Source: Dokdonia pacifica (lineage in GTDB: Bacteria > Bacteroidota > Bacteroidia > Flavobacteriales > Flavobacteriaceae). From it: a stretch of 64,000 bases of DNA. Shown here one piece after another: positions 38,395-46,689 of the stretch. Position numbers and translations under genes: made by a program. Each line of letters begins with the position of its first letter. The stretch's first letter is position 1. Below the pieces are notes generated by a model that was not told where the DNA came from, made no database searches, and saw only the letters and a program-made list of their open reading frames with translations. The stretch lies in assembly GCF_900188275.1 (NCBI RefSeq), contig NZ_FZNY01000003.1, positions 1 to 64,000 on the forward strand, read 5' to 3'.

Positions 38395-39381
38395 CTATTT
38401 TATAGAAATTGCTCTCCAAACACCTCCATAAATCTCATCTTCAGTACCAAATGAAAGGGTCGCATTTATGTTTTTACTTGGTCCAGAAAGGGCTTCAATT
38501 TTAAATCCAGAAACGGGAACCCATTTCGAGAAATCGCTATAAATGGTGAATGGCTGTTCTTTATTAGAATCGTTTACGTGTCCTAATTGATAAATAACCG
38601 AATAAAATGGCCCTACATCACTCGTGTCTTCAGAAGCTGCGGCCCATATGTTGCCTTCAGCATCAATATGAAGGTCTGTAATATCTCTTTTGTTTTTTAG
38701 ATATGTCCAATGACCAGGCGCATTTACAGTAATTCCTTTTATCCCAGCATCACTAAATTGTAGTTGGTGTGTCATTAAATTATAGATGCCCCATTTGATA
38801 TTCCCTCTTGGATTTATCTCGGATCCTCCACGTTCTCCCAAAATCAAGATCCTTTCTGTTTCACTGTATGGCAAACATGCCATAGACTCGTATTGATCCC
38901 CAACAAGTTCTGGCGTATTGAGATTCTTAAATGGAAGTTTTGTAATCCCTAAAATAGTAGCAGAATGTTGTGTTGTATCTATTCTGATATGAAAAATACG
39001 ACCTAAATTTCCTTTCCAATTCCCAGATTCTGCGATAACATATTCATTTGTTTTTCCAGGTATTTTACAAATACTCTCTAAATCACTTGAGATGCCTTCA
39101 TCTCCCCATCCAGAAATTGCTATTGGAGTCACTTGGATGGTTTCATCGGTAACATGTATCAAGGCGAGTCGTGTACCTTCCTTAAAGTTTTTTATATCAT
39201 ATACCACGACATACGATTGATCATCTAATTGTTCCATGCCGCTGGAACCACCACTTAATTTTAAAGGATCAATGTCTTGCTGCGTACTAGCTACTAAAGA
39301 TTGGGATGTCTTACACGAACTCATTTGAAAAATGATCATGGACATCAAGAGGAAGCGCACTAATTTTTGTAAACGTATCAT
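38395..39381 (-). CDS. Hypothetical lipoprotein, beta-propeller/phytase-like
   Basis: A 328-residue protein with lipobox signal (FQMSSC, Cys23). The mature region has short repeated beta-segments: SSDLESICKIPGKTNEYVIAESGNWKGNLG, PELVGDQYESMACLP and LHIDAEGNIWAAASED. The DLES...E-SG pattern resembles esterase-like/phytase-like propellers. No function can be named. Confidence 0.65.
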   Translation of the reverse strand: MIRLQKLVRFLLMSMIIFQMSSCKTSQSLVASTQQDIDPLKLSGGSSGMEQLDDQSYVVVYDIKNFKEGTRLALIHVTDETIQVTPIAISGWGDEGISSDLESICKIPGKTNEYVIAESGNWKGNLGRIFHIRIDTTQHSATILGITKLPFKNLNTPELVGDQYESMACLPYSETERILILGERGGSEINPRGNIKWGIYNLMTHQLQFSDAGIKGITVNAPGHWTYLKNKRDITDLHIDAEGNIWAAASEDTSDVGPFYSVIYQLGHVNDSNKEQPFTIYSDFSKWVPVSGFKIEALSGPSKNINATLSFGTEDEIYGGVWRAISIK

Positions 39382-39451
39382 GCTGAGGTATTATGGATGT
39401 AGTTGGGAAGTTAACGCTTTATTTCCAGTACCTACTAATCGTTGGTTATAT

Positions 39452-39489
39452 AAAAAACACCCTAACTGTTTATAGTTAAGGTGTTTTTT
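39452..39489. terminator. Bidirectional terminator
   Basis: AAAAAACACC...TAACTGTTTATAGTTA...GGTGTTTTTT, the same loop-type as the katG terminator. Confidence 0.85.
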
Positions 39490-39503
39490 ATACTTTAATT
39501 TTA

Positions 39504-39603
39504 GGAGTGAACCTTCCGACAGGCAGGCAGGTTCACAGGTTTGATTTACCATTTCATTCTCCCTCCGGTCGTGAATCTCACAAGTTCGCTTTCGCGAAAG
39601 TTT
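39504..39603 (-). repeat. Long TTTCGCGAAA element, degenerate and composite
   Basis: Ends GAATCTCACAAGTTCGCTTTCGCGAAAG. The outer part has a damaged CCTGCC palindrome (39512-39532). It reaches the stop codon of the small lipoprotein gene. Confidence 0.85.
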
Positions 39604-40027
39604 ACTCAAGAATTAATTCAGTAGCTCCTGAAACCAAATTAATATGACAGCAATCTGTAGCGACCATATAATTGCTAGTGATGACTTCTACATCATTGAT
39701 AAAGCCTCTTATTTGTAGTTCAGCTTCTTGATTTACAGGAAATGTGCCATCACCAGCTATAGGATATACGCCTGTTTGTTGTGCTGCTTCAAAATCGGCA
39801 TCAGAAGAGAACGTAGGGAGATTTTCTCCATTTTCTAAATTAATGACCTCATAGGCATCTAATGCCACAGGATTCCCATCTGCATCTTGTATAAACACCG
39901 TAATAGATCTAAGCTCTAATGTGCAGAATCTCTCACCACACTCTGAACTATCGTCACCGTTACAAGCTACCTGTAGAATAGATAGCGATAGTAGCAAAAG
40001 AAATGCAAGTTTGGATATATGTTTCAT
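39602..40027 (-). CDS. Hypothetical lipoprotein
   Basis: Start at ATG 40027 (MKHISKLAFLLLLSLSILQVAC, lipobox Cys22), 141 aa; a frame extending to 40048 is probably not used. Residues include CGERFCTLELRSITVFIQDADGNPV and the end NYMVATDCCHINLVSGATELIL. Four or more Cys in the mature protein could form disulfides. The Ig-like beta pattern is plausible; function unknown. Confidence 0.65.
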   Translation of the reverse strand: MKHISKLAFLLLLSLSILQVACNGDDSSECGERFCTLELRSITVFIQDADGNPVALDAYEVINLENGENLPTFSSDADFEAAQQTGVYPIAGDGTFPVNQEAELQIRGFINDVEVITSNYMVATDCCHINLVSGATELILE

Positions 40028-40061
40028 AGGCTTTAAAATGAATATCAAAATTTAATTTAAA

Positions 40062-40139
40062 CGCCAACCTGAACTCGTTTCAGGTTCTCATTCTCTATGG
40101 TTATAAGGTGATGAGATCCCGAAATACATTCGGAATGAC
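40062..40139. repeat. Flavobacterial REP-like hairpins
   Basis: Two short hairpins: AACCTGAA/TTCAGGTT (40067-40087) and CCGAAATACATTCGG (40119-40133) followed by AATGAC. They lie in the gap between the small lipoprotein and the amidohydrolase gene. Confidence 0.5.
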
Positions 40140-40216
40140 TATACTGTTTATTATATAGACACTAAAACAATGATTAGGTTGCGCTATGTGATGTTAAGAA
40201 AGTGTTATCTGTAAAA

Positions 40217-41500
40217 TTATTCTTGATCTAGGAGAAGAATAGTTTGTAATAACACATTGGCGCCATTTGCCATGTCTTCAGCAGAAGTATATTCCTTTGG
40301 AGAATGGCTAATCCCATTTTTGCTAGGAACAAAAATCATTCCCGTAGGTGCGATGAGTGCCATATCCTGTGCATCATGTCCTGCGCCACTTTGCATTTGT
40401 ATTTGTGATAACCCTAAAGCTTTTGTGGCTTTTGCAATTTGTTGTTGAATACGTGTATCTGTAAGTGCTGGCTTTCCAGTAGTAGAAAGTGCTGTAAAGG
40501 TGATTTTGGTATTCGTTTCTTTGGCAATTTCTTGACCTCTCTTTTCAATAGCGGCATATACCTCTTTAATTTTTTTCGCCGAAAGGTCACGTATTTCCAA
40601 ACTTAAGGTTACTTTTCCAGGAATTACATTGGGAGCGCCAGGTGCTGCGTTGATACGACCTACCGTACCGACTTGCTTCCCTTCAAAGCTATTGGTTGTT
40701 TCATTGACCGCAATGATAAATTGTGCTGCTGTTAAAAGCGCATCTTGGCGTGCATTCATTGGGGTTGTTCCCGCATGATTGGCAAATCCTTCTATCGTAA
40801 CATCCCACCAGTTTAAACCTACAATTCCTTCTACGACTCCAATATTGACTTGCTCCTGATCCAGAATGCCACCTTGTTCAATATGTAATTCTAAAAAGGC
40901 AGCAAGCGATCCTTTTTTACGAATCACCTCTTTAAGTTTTGTAGGATCTCCTCCTAACACCTTGATTCCGTCTCCCATAGATATTCCTGTGCTATTGATA
41001 ATCGTTAAAGCATCAGCCGGTAATTCTCCTGCCAAGGCACGACTTCCCATCACACCGCCTTCTTCATTAGAAAAAATAATCAATTCTAAAGGATGTTGTG
41101 TTGTGATATTGTTGTCTTGTAAGGTCTTCACCACTTCAATAGCCGCCATAGATCCTACACAACCATCATAATTCCCACCATCAGGAACTGTATCAGTATG
41201 TGAACCAAAGGCAATGGGTTTTTTGGATGGGTCTGATCCCGCTTTTCTACCAATAATATTCCCTGCATAATCAATACTCACTTCAAGTCCAACATCTTTC
41301 ATTAGTGCTATCAAATAAGTACGGCTTTCAATATCAGCTTGGCTAAAAGCAACACGACTGGTTTCTCCATTTTCCTTTTTTCCAAACTCAGCCAGCTCAA
41401 AAATGGATTTCTCCAAACGGTCTTGATTTACTTTTGGTGTTTGTGCATACGTAATGGATAGAATCAAAAAGAAGGAGAAAAAAGAGAGTGTTGTCTTCAT
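40217..41500 (-). CDS. M20-family Zn-dependent amidohydrolase (allantoate amidohydrolase / N-carbamoyl-amino-acid hydrolase type), secreted
   Basis: A 427-residue protein with signal peptide (cut near TYAQ). Di-metal motifs: AFGSHTDTVPDGGNYDGCVG, FSNEEGGVMGSRALAGE, ELHIEQGGILDQ, GAGHDAQDMALIAPTGMIFVP and ISHSPKEYT. These match the hydantoinase/carbamoylase subgroup. Export is unusual for this enzyme group, which is normally cytosolic. Substrate undetermined. Confidence 0.87.
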   Translation of the reverse strand: MKTTLSFFSFFLILSITYAQTPKVNQDRLEKSIFELAEFGKKENGETSRVAFSQADIESRTYLIALMKDVGLEVSIDYAGNIIGRKAGSDPSKKPIAFGSHTDTVPDGGNYDGCVGSMAAIEVVKTLQDNNITTQHPLELIIFSNEEGGVMGSRALAGELPADALTIINSTGISMGDGIKVLGGDPTKLKEVIRKKGSLAAFLELHIEQGGILDQEQVNIGVVEGIVGLNWWDVTIEGFANHAGTTPMNARQDALLTAAQFIIAVNETTNSFEGKQVGTVGRINAAPGAPNVIPGKVTLSLEIRDLSAKKIKEVYAAIEKRGQEIAKETNTKITFTALSTTGKPALTDTRIQQQIAKATKALGLSQIQMQSGAGHDAQDMALIAPTGMIFVPSKNGISHSPKEYTSAEDMANGANVLLQTILLLDQE

Positions 41501-41580
41501 GGGATGGTTGGTTTGCTATAACTACGATCGTTATTGTGTTATGAAGAAAAAGGTACGATAAAAAATAATAGCTACTTTAT

Positions 41581-41997
41581 TTAATGCTCATCCAATAATT
41601 TTTGAAATCGCCAATATGCCACTTTTCGGATACGCATCATTCTGTCTGCTATTTCAGGATTATAGGAACATCTAGATTCATCAAACCCTATCCAGTTGGG
41701 AAAATATTTTTTAGCCATTTCAAAAATATGCTTATCAAATTTTTTAGAACGCATCACCCCAACATCGTTTTCAGGTCCCACAACTAATGTCATACGATGA
41801 TGAATTACATATTTAAATGCATCTATCAGATGATGACTCCTAACCTCCCACAAGCCTTCATCTTCCCAAATAAAGGCTCCAGACATACCTTCATGCTCCA
41901 TTTTTGGATGAATGATTTTAGATTTTGTAGGTAATGAATTTTTGTTCTTTAAGAATGTTATCCATATCCATATTTTTAAAATCAAATTCATAATCAT
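41581..41997 (-). CDS. Hypothetical protein, possible downstream half of a frameshifted gene
   Basis: The open frame is 138 aa, but the first about 25 residues are probably not natural; a start at MEHEGMSGAFIWEDEG (near 41900) gives about 105 aa. The sequence WEVRSHHLIDAFKYVIHHRM / YWRFQKLLDEH is well-formed and helical. It overlaps the 41918-42127 frame by about 80 bp in another frame, so the pair may be one gene with a +1 shift or two coupled genes. No family recognised. Confidence 0.45.
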   Translation of the reverse strand: MIMNLILKIWIWITFLKNKNSLPTKSKIIHPKMEHEGMSGAFIWEDEGLWEVRSHHLIDAFKYVIHHRMTLVVGPENDVGVMRSKKFDKHIFEMAKKYFPNWIGFDESRCSYNPEIADRMMRIRKVAYWRFQKLLDEH

Positions 41998-42127
41998 TTA
42001 GTGAGACTTGGTAAATGTTAACGGAGGGTGGATGGGTTCGTACAACCGAAGGGAGTATGACGTCATCCATAATGTTGTATGCCGTTTTTATTTTATTCAT
42101 TTCATTTTTTAGCGTTTGTGCAAGCAT
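41918..42127 (-). CDS. Hypothetical protein, possible upstream half of a frameshifted gene
   Basis: I start at ATG 42127 (MLAQTLKNEMNKIKTAYN), 69 aa; the frame is open back to a TTG at 42178, inside the palindrome. Ends DNILKEQKFITYKI. It may be joined to the next frame (41581-41997) by a frameshift around 41930-41945. First gene after the island's palindrome. Confidence 0.4.
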   Translation of the reverse strand: MLAQTLKNEMNKIKTAYNIMDDVILPSVVRTHPPSVNIYQVSLNDYEFDFKNMDMDNILKEQKFITYKI

Positions 42128-42194
42128 ACTCTTTGACAAGTTTTGGCTCGTGCCGTTGGTTATTGAACCACTTGACAATGTTTATGATTGCTTG
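42121..42194. repeat. attC-like imperfect palindrome at the 3' end of the NTPase gene
   Basis: Outer arms CAAGCA/TGCTTG, then partly matched inner arms (TTGACAAGTTTTGGCTC against GAACCACTTGACAA on the other side) around a CGTTGG-containing core. It sits 2 bp beyond the stop codon of the NTPase gene. The size and bulged stem recall the attC sites of integron cassettes, which is inference. Confidence 0.6.
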
Positions 42195-42196
42195 CG

Positions 42197-45100
42197 TCAG
42201 GTGTTCTTGGTGTTAATAACTCCTTTTAATTCTTCTTTGTCAAAATAGTAAGCTCCACTGATTTCTAATCTTCCTAGATAGTCAGTTCCAAAAGATCGTC
42301 CTCCAATTATTTGCTTTTCTCCCAATACTGTCCAAACAACTTTTAAATTATTTTCATTAAGAAACTTCAAAAAAGAAGTCTTTCGGACAAGCAGATATGA
42401 TTTCGAATTATGATAAACATTTGGTGCAAAGCATTGTACTACTTTAGAGTCGTCAACAAATTCCCCTTCTCTTGGACTATATTTTAAATCCATACCCTTA
42501 TGAACAACGGTACTTGGTTTTAAAAAACTAATGGTTTCTTCTTTTGATTTATCAAACTCTTCCTCCCATAAAAAACCTTGTGCAGTTACATTGACTTCTG
42601 CTACATACTCCCCTGATTTCCTGTCATGAACTTCTGTCCATTCAGTGCCTCCATAATAATCAGACATAAAATAGTCCTGAGCTGGTGACCAATAATATTC
42701 TCTGCTGAACATTTCGTATCTGTCACCACTTTCAGGCATCCAACGCCCCATGAATTCCTGTTCGATAGCCCAATCTTTAAATGAGTCATATTCATCATCT
42801 TTAACTAGATAACTTCTAATGTGACACCAAAGCTTTTTATGTGGTTGATCCCATTTTTCTTCACCAATTTTTTTCGGTTCTGACCAAGATGGATATCCCT
42901 CCAATACCAACCATTCTTCTCCCAGACCATCTTTAACCTGGATGATTTCTTCCATTTTAGGCAATTCATTTGAGTCATTTACCCAGCTTTCGTTTGTACA
43001 GTCCCAATTAAATATTTTGTTGTTAACCCACCAGAAATCTTGAGGCTCGTCATCATCATAACTTCCTGTTTCACTAATAACCAATGTTGGATCAATATCT
43101 CTTATGTAAGGATCCCAAGGGCCTAGGTATGGCACTTCTTTTTCCTTTTCAAAACTCCATCTTTCATATTTCTTGAAATTGTCCGAAACTCGCGCTACCA
43201 TTTCGTAAAGAGCAATCCACTGGTACTTTTTGCCAATTCTTTCAATCGTAGAAGCTCGCCTATTATATGAATTAGTGTTTCTGTCATATTCTCCATGTTT
43301 TTCTACGTCATAACCATATTTTTCAAAAATCCACTCAATAGCAAGATTACTTAGCTGGTTTGTATTAACATCCCATGACCTTAAAGCACTTTCAAAAGTG
43401 TATCTTCCAAAATCTCCGTATCCACCAGTACCTCGACCGTATTCGGTTGTCATTGAACTAAGAATCGAATTCTGAGACCAATAATGCTTTTTGAAATCCT
43501 TGGCGTCATAATCGAATTTGTATTTTTTATCGATTTCCTTATTAGTCATGGTTTTGTGAGGAAATAAACTTTTGTACGGAGGTCTTACATCTTCAATATC
43601 AAAAGGTAATTCAATACCCGAGAAACTTGTAAACTCAATTACCCCTCTAGCATAATCACGGAGTAGAACATGCGGATAAACTTCATCTTTATCCTTAAAT
43701 ATGGTTTCGTATATATAATTACTTAGGACTGCTAATTCCTCTTTCTTATTTGTTCTCACTGCACAACCGTAAGCAACTGCAAACAAACGATCATAAACGT
43801 AAGGGTCATTTACCGTTTCAAACTTTTGAAGGAGTTCAATAAGTACCTGAACTCTGTCTTGAAGCAAGCAAATCATTGCTTTTGTGGAACAGTCTCGAAG
43901 TTCTCTATTTGTAGAAGTATGAAACCATGATAAGGTAATGCTCGAAAGTAAAACTGATTCATCCGAGATGTGCGATTTGTCTGTTTCATTCCATGCCCAA
44001 TCAATAAGCCGTTTTACTGATGATTCATTATCATATTTGTATTTCAGCAATTGAGTCCAATTTGTATCTCGGTCAGCAAGTGAGAACTTGAGTAAATGAT
44101 TATGTAAAGAGTGGGCATTGAAGAAATGGTTAGGTATTGCTGTAACCGCAAGAATAGTTTCCCAGAAATAATCATGTGTACCTTGGTAGGATAATACATG
44201 TTCATTTACATATTTCTTTGACTCTTCATTAATGGTATCTACCTTTCTCCAAAGTAAACTTTCAACAAAAGACTCAACAATTGGATATTTATCCTTTAAG
44301 TCAGGAATAAGACTATAAAACTCATAACCTTTGATTTCAGGAATCTGAATTGAAAAGGCCTCAATTAGTCCTTTATACCTATAAACTGCGTTTTCATTTT
44401 CTACATATTTGTACAGTTTGCCATTTTCTTTGAAATCTTTCTCAAATTCAGGATATTGTTCAAGCAAGCATTGAACAGCTAAATGGTCTTCAAATCGCTC
44501 GTAGGTTAAATAAACTCCCTCTTCATAATCATCCGCTTCTTTCCAAAAGAGGTTTTTTGATAGTACACCTTCTGTAATTAATTCATCTATAAATCCTTTT
44601 TTGTTGATAAAACTTGAAATAGATTCATTGACGACTTCATAAGCTTGTTCATATGGCACATACCTAAGTTCATTGTCAACTTTGCACTTTATTAAAGCAT
44701 TAATGGATTTTTGTACTAGGTTTAAACTATCAGAGTACCCAACTCTTTTTGGTTTCGATAAAACAATATTAACGTTTTTGACGAAAAAGTTAATAATTGA
44801 AGTTATGCCTTGAAGACCATCTGGGATACGGGTTAATCCTGCTTTGTTTATTCCTTCACAAAATAATTTTAAGAAGAGTGGGTTTTGAAATTCTGGGTGC
44901 AACAGAGGTACATTAGGCAGTTCAATGCTGTAATTGTCAAAAAACAATTTGCTTGCTTCATATTCGATATTCCTAAATCCATAATGATGATGTTCTACTA
45001 TTTTTAGACTAGATCTTTCTTCTTTAGGAAAAATTAAGTTTTTGTAGGAAGTTCTTATAGTGAATACAAGCCCAAGCCATTCATATTTCTTTATCTCATT

Positions 45101-46441
45101 AATGAAACTTTTTACAAACTCGTTCCAGAAGTAGTTTCCTTTTCCTTCATTAATCGCATCAATAAAAAGAACTATTCTCTTTCCGGATTCTTCAGCTTTT
45201 TGATTTAATTTTCTAAGAAAATCTGAAGACTTAGAATTGATTTGAAGTCTTTTAAAAATTTGTGTCCACGGGTCTTCCTCCGTAACAAAATGCTGCCCCA
45301 GAAGAAAAACACTTTCATGTTCTTTTTTAATTCTCCTTGAAACTATATCTCCAATCAAATGTGATTTCCCAATGCCAGCTTCACCATCTAGTAATAAAAA
45401 AGGATTATTAACAAGTTTAAATGAAGAGCTATGAATTAAATTTTGAAAAGTAGAAAGCTCGTGTTCAAACTCTCTAATATTTCTTAATTCAGTACCGTGT
45501 TTATGATAATATTGGTAGTCATTTTTTTCTTTTTGTACTTTACGTTCTTCTGTTATATAGTAGTCATAAACACCTTGAACAGAGCTTTGAGACTTGTTCA
45601 ATAAGTCTTCAAAGTCATTTACTGGAATTGATGCAGTTCCTAAGAAATCAGTATTATGAAACAAAGTCTGTAATTCATCAAAGGCATTTTCTAAACTCTC
45701 AAGACCTTCTTTAACTTCAGGTTGATTCTTTAATACTTTTTTTCCTTTTATCAGAAACTGATCAAATTGCTTTGTTACTTTCCTTTTAAATTGTTCGGTT
45801 CTTCCTAGGCCTTCGAATATTTCAGATACTTCAAGTTTTACATTTAGCTCAGGAGTGTACCTTTTTCCAAGGTCATCAATTGATGATTTACATTGCTCCT
45901 TGAACCAATCTTGATCTGGTTGAAATGTCGTTTCGGAGTGAAGAGTTTGGACAGTAGAACCTATTGTGTCAAGTTTTCTTTCTATCCTATTGATACTTTC
46001 ACCTAAATCAAAGATTTTGCCCTTATAATTTTCTTCAATAAATAACTTCTTGAGTTTACTGTCATAGCTCATCTTTTCTGTGAAAATCCCATAAAATGCT
46101 TCCAATTCACTAGTGCTAGGAATCAAAATGTTGGAGTTAGTTTTCAATAATTCAATGACAGATCCATAATCGATTTGTGAATTGTTGAATAGAATATACT
46201 TGTTTAGTTCATCAAATAATATTTGGGAATGATAAAAAGAGAACTTGTCGGAAGCGATATCTGCTGTGTTTTTTTTCTCATATTCCTCAACTGTTTCATA
46301 TATTACTTTAACTAGTCTATTTTGATACTTTTTTGTAGGAAAGAAAAGTTTTTTAAGCCTTCCGTAACCTTGTTCTTTTATAAATTGATCAACAAACTTT
46401 AGAGATACGTATGTTATTATTGTAATTGATACTGGCTCCAT
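42197..46441 (-). CDS. Large STAND-type NTPase, candidate anti-phage defence protein
   Basis: A 1414-residue protein. Residues 1-170 form a helical N-terminal region (MEPVSITIITYVSLKFV...), perhaps an effector/membrane-associated domain. From about 310-600 is a STAND/NACHT-type NTPase: LLLDGEAGIGKSHLI (Walker A, Lys near 357), RIVLFIDAINEGKG (Walker B near 424), LVFTIRTSYKN (sensor) and FLKLFCEGINKAG. The rest (about 620-1414) is a long helical-repeat-like sensor region, W/Y/D-rich at the C-terminus (RYEMFSREYYWSP, VWTVLGEKQIIGG). The architecture fits antiviral STAND (Avs-type) proteins; the N-terminal effector type is unclear. Bounded on each side by a large palindrome. Confidence 0.75.
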   Translation of the reverse strand: MEPVSITIITYVSLKFVDQFIKEQGYGRLKKLFFPTKKYQNRLVKVIYETVEEYEKKNTADIASDKFSFYHSQILFDELNKYILFNNSQIDYGSVIELLKTNSNILIPSTSELEAFYGIFTEKMSYDSKLKKLFIEENYKGKIFDLGESINRIERKLDTIGSTVQTLHSETTFQPDQDWFKEQCKSSIDDLGKRYTPELNVKLEVSEIFEGLGRTEQFKRKVTKQFDQFLIKGKKVLKNQPEVKEGLESLENAFDELQTLFHNTDFLGTASIPVNDFEDLLNKSQSSVQGVYDYYITEERKVQKEKNDYQYYHKHGTELRNIREFEHELSTFQNLIHSSSFKLVNNPFLLLDGEAGIGKSHLIGDIVSRRIKKEHESVFLLGQHFVTEEDPWTQIFKRLQINSKSSDFLRKLNQKAEESGKRIVLFIDAINEGKGNYFWNEFVKSFINEIKKYEWLGLVFTIRTSYKNLIFPKEERSSLKIVEHHHYGFRNIEYEASKLFFDNYSIELPNVPLLHPEFQNPLFLKLFCEGINKAGLTRIPDGLQGITSIINFFVKNVNIVLSKPKRVGYSDSLNLVQKSINALIKCKVDNELRYVPYEQAYEVVNESISSFINKKGFIDELITEGVLSKNLFWKEADDYEEGVYLTYERFEDHLAVQCLLEQYPEFEKDFKENGKLYKYVENENAVYRYKGLIEAFSIQIPEIKGYEFYSLIPDLKDKYPIVESFVESLLWRKVDTINEESKKYVNEHVLSYQGTHDYFWETILAVTAIPNHFFNAHSLHNHLLKFSLADRDTNWTQLLKYKYDNESSVKRLIDWAWNETDKSHISDESVLLSSITLSWFHTSTNRELRDCSTKAMICLLQDRVQVLIELLQKFETVNDPYVYDRLFAVAYGCAVRTNKKEELAVLSNYIYETIFKDKDEVYPHVLLRDYARGVIEFTSFSGIELPFDIEDVRPPYKSLFPHKTMTNKEIDKKYKFDYDAKDFKKHYWSQNSILSSMTTEYGRGTGGYGDFGRYTFESALRSWDVNTNQLSNLAIEWIFEKYGYDVEKHGEYDRNTNSYNRRASTIERIGKKYQWIALYEMVARVSDNFKKYERWSFEKEKEVPYLGPWDPYIRDIDPTLVISETGSYDDDEPQDFWWVNNKIFNWDCTNESWVNDSNELPKMEEIIQVKDGLGEEWLVLEGYPSWSEPKKIGEEKWDQPHKKLWCHIRSYLVKDDEYDSFKDWAIEQEFMGRWMPESGDRYEMFSREYYWSPAQDYFMSDYYGGTEWTEVHDRKSGEYVAEVNVTAQGFLWEEEFDKSKEETISFLKPSTVVHKGMDLKYSPREGEFVDDSKVVQCFAPNVYHNSKSYLLVRKTSFLKFLNENNLKVVWTVLGEKQIIGGRSFGTDYLGRLEISGAYYFDKEELKGVINTKNT

Positions 46442-46500
46442 ATTTTAATAAATATTGTCATTTCCTAGCTAAGAATAGCTCTTTGGGTTTGCGTGGTGAC

Positions 46501-46535
46501 AAAAGCCAAATGTGCTATTTGTGCGGTGGCTTTTT
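46501..46535. terminator. Terminator-like hairpin
   Basis: AAAAGCCA...TGGCTTTTT with a loop of about 20 bases, in the gap between NTPase and helicase genes; it can act on either strand. Confidence 0.5.
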
Positions 46536-46548
46536 CATTTTCCAATGG

Positions 46549-46679
46549 CATACAACGGTTAATATATGAAAAGTAGGCGATTTCTAGGTACTAAACTTTT
46601 GGTTAAGCACAAAGTTTGAAGTGAGCCAAAACCTCCGAATTTATCACTTTTCCGTCTGTTTTTTATATACATTGTTATG
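46549..46679. repeat. Long imperfect palindrome (attC-like) between the two defence genes
   Basis: Outer arms CATACAACGGTTAATATATG and (reverse) CATAACAATGTATATAAAAA; next arms GAAAAGTAGGCGATTTCTAGG against GAAAAGTGATAAATTCGG; inner arms TTTTGGTT / AGCCAAAA. It starts about 108 bp upstream of the NTPase start and ends 11 bp beyond the helicase stop codon. Confidence 0.6.
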
Positions 46680-46689
46680 TTTTCGTACT

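Noticed and set aside
39391-39609. Minus-strand 72-aa frame
   Set aside because: It is a translation of the degenerate repeat and terminator.
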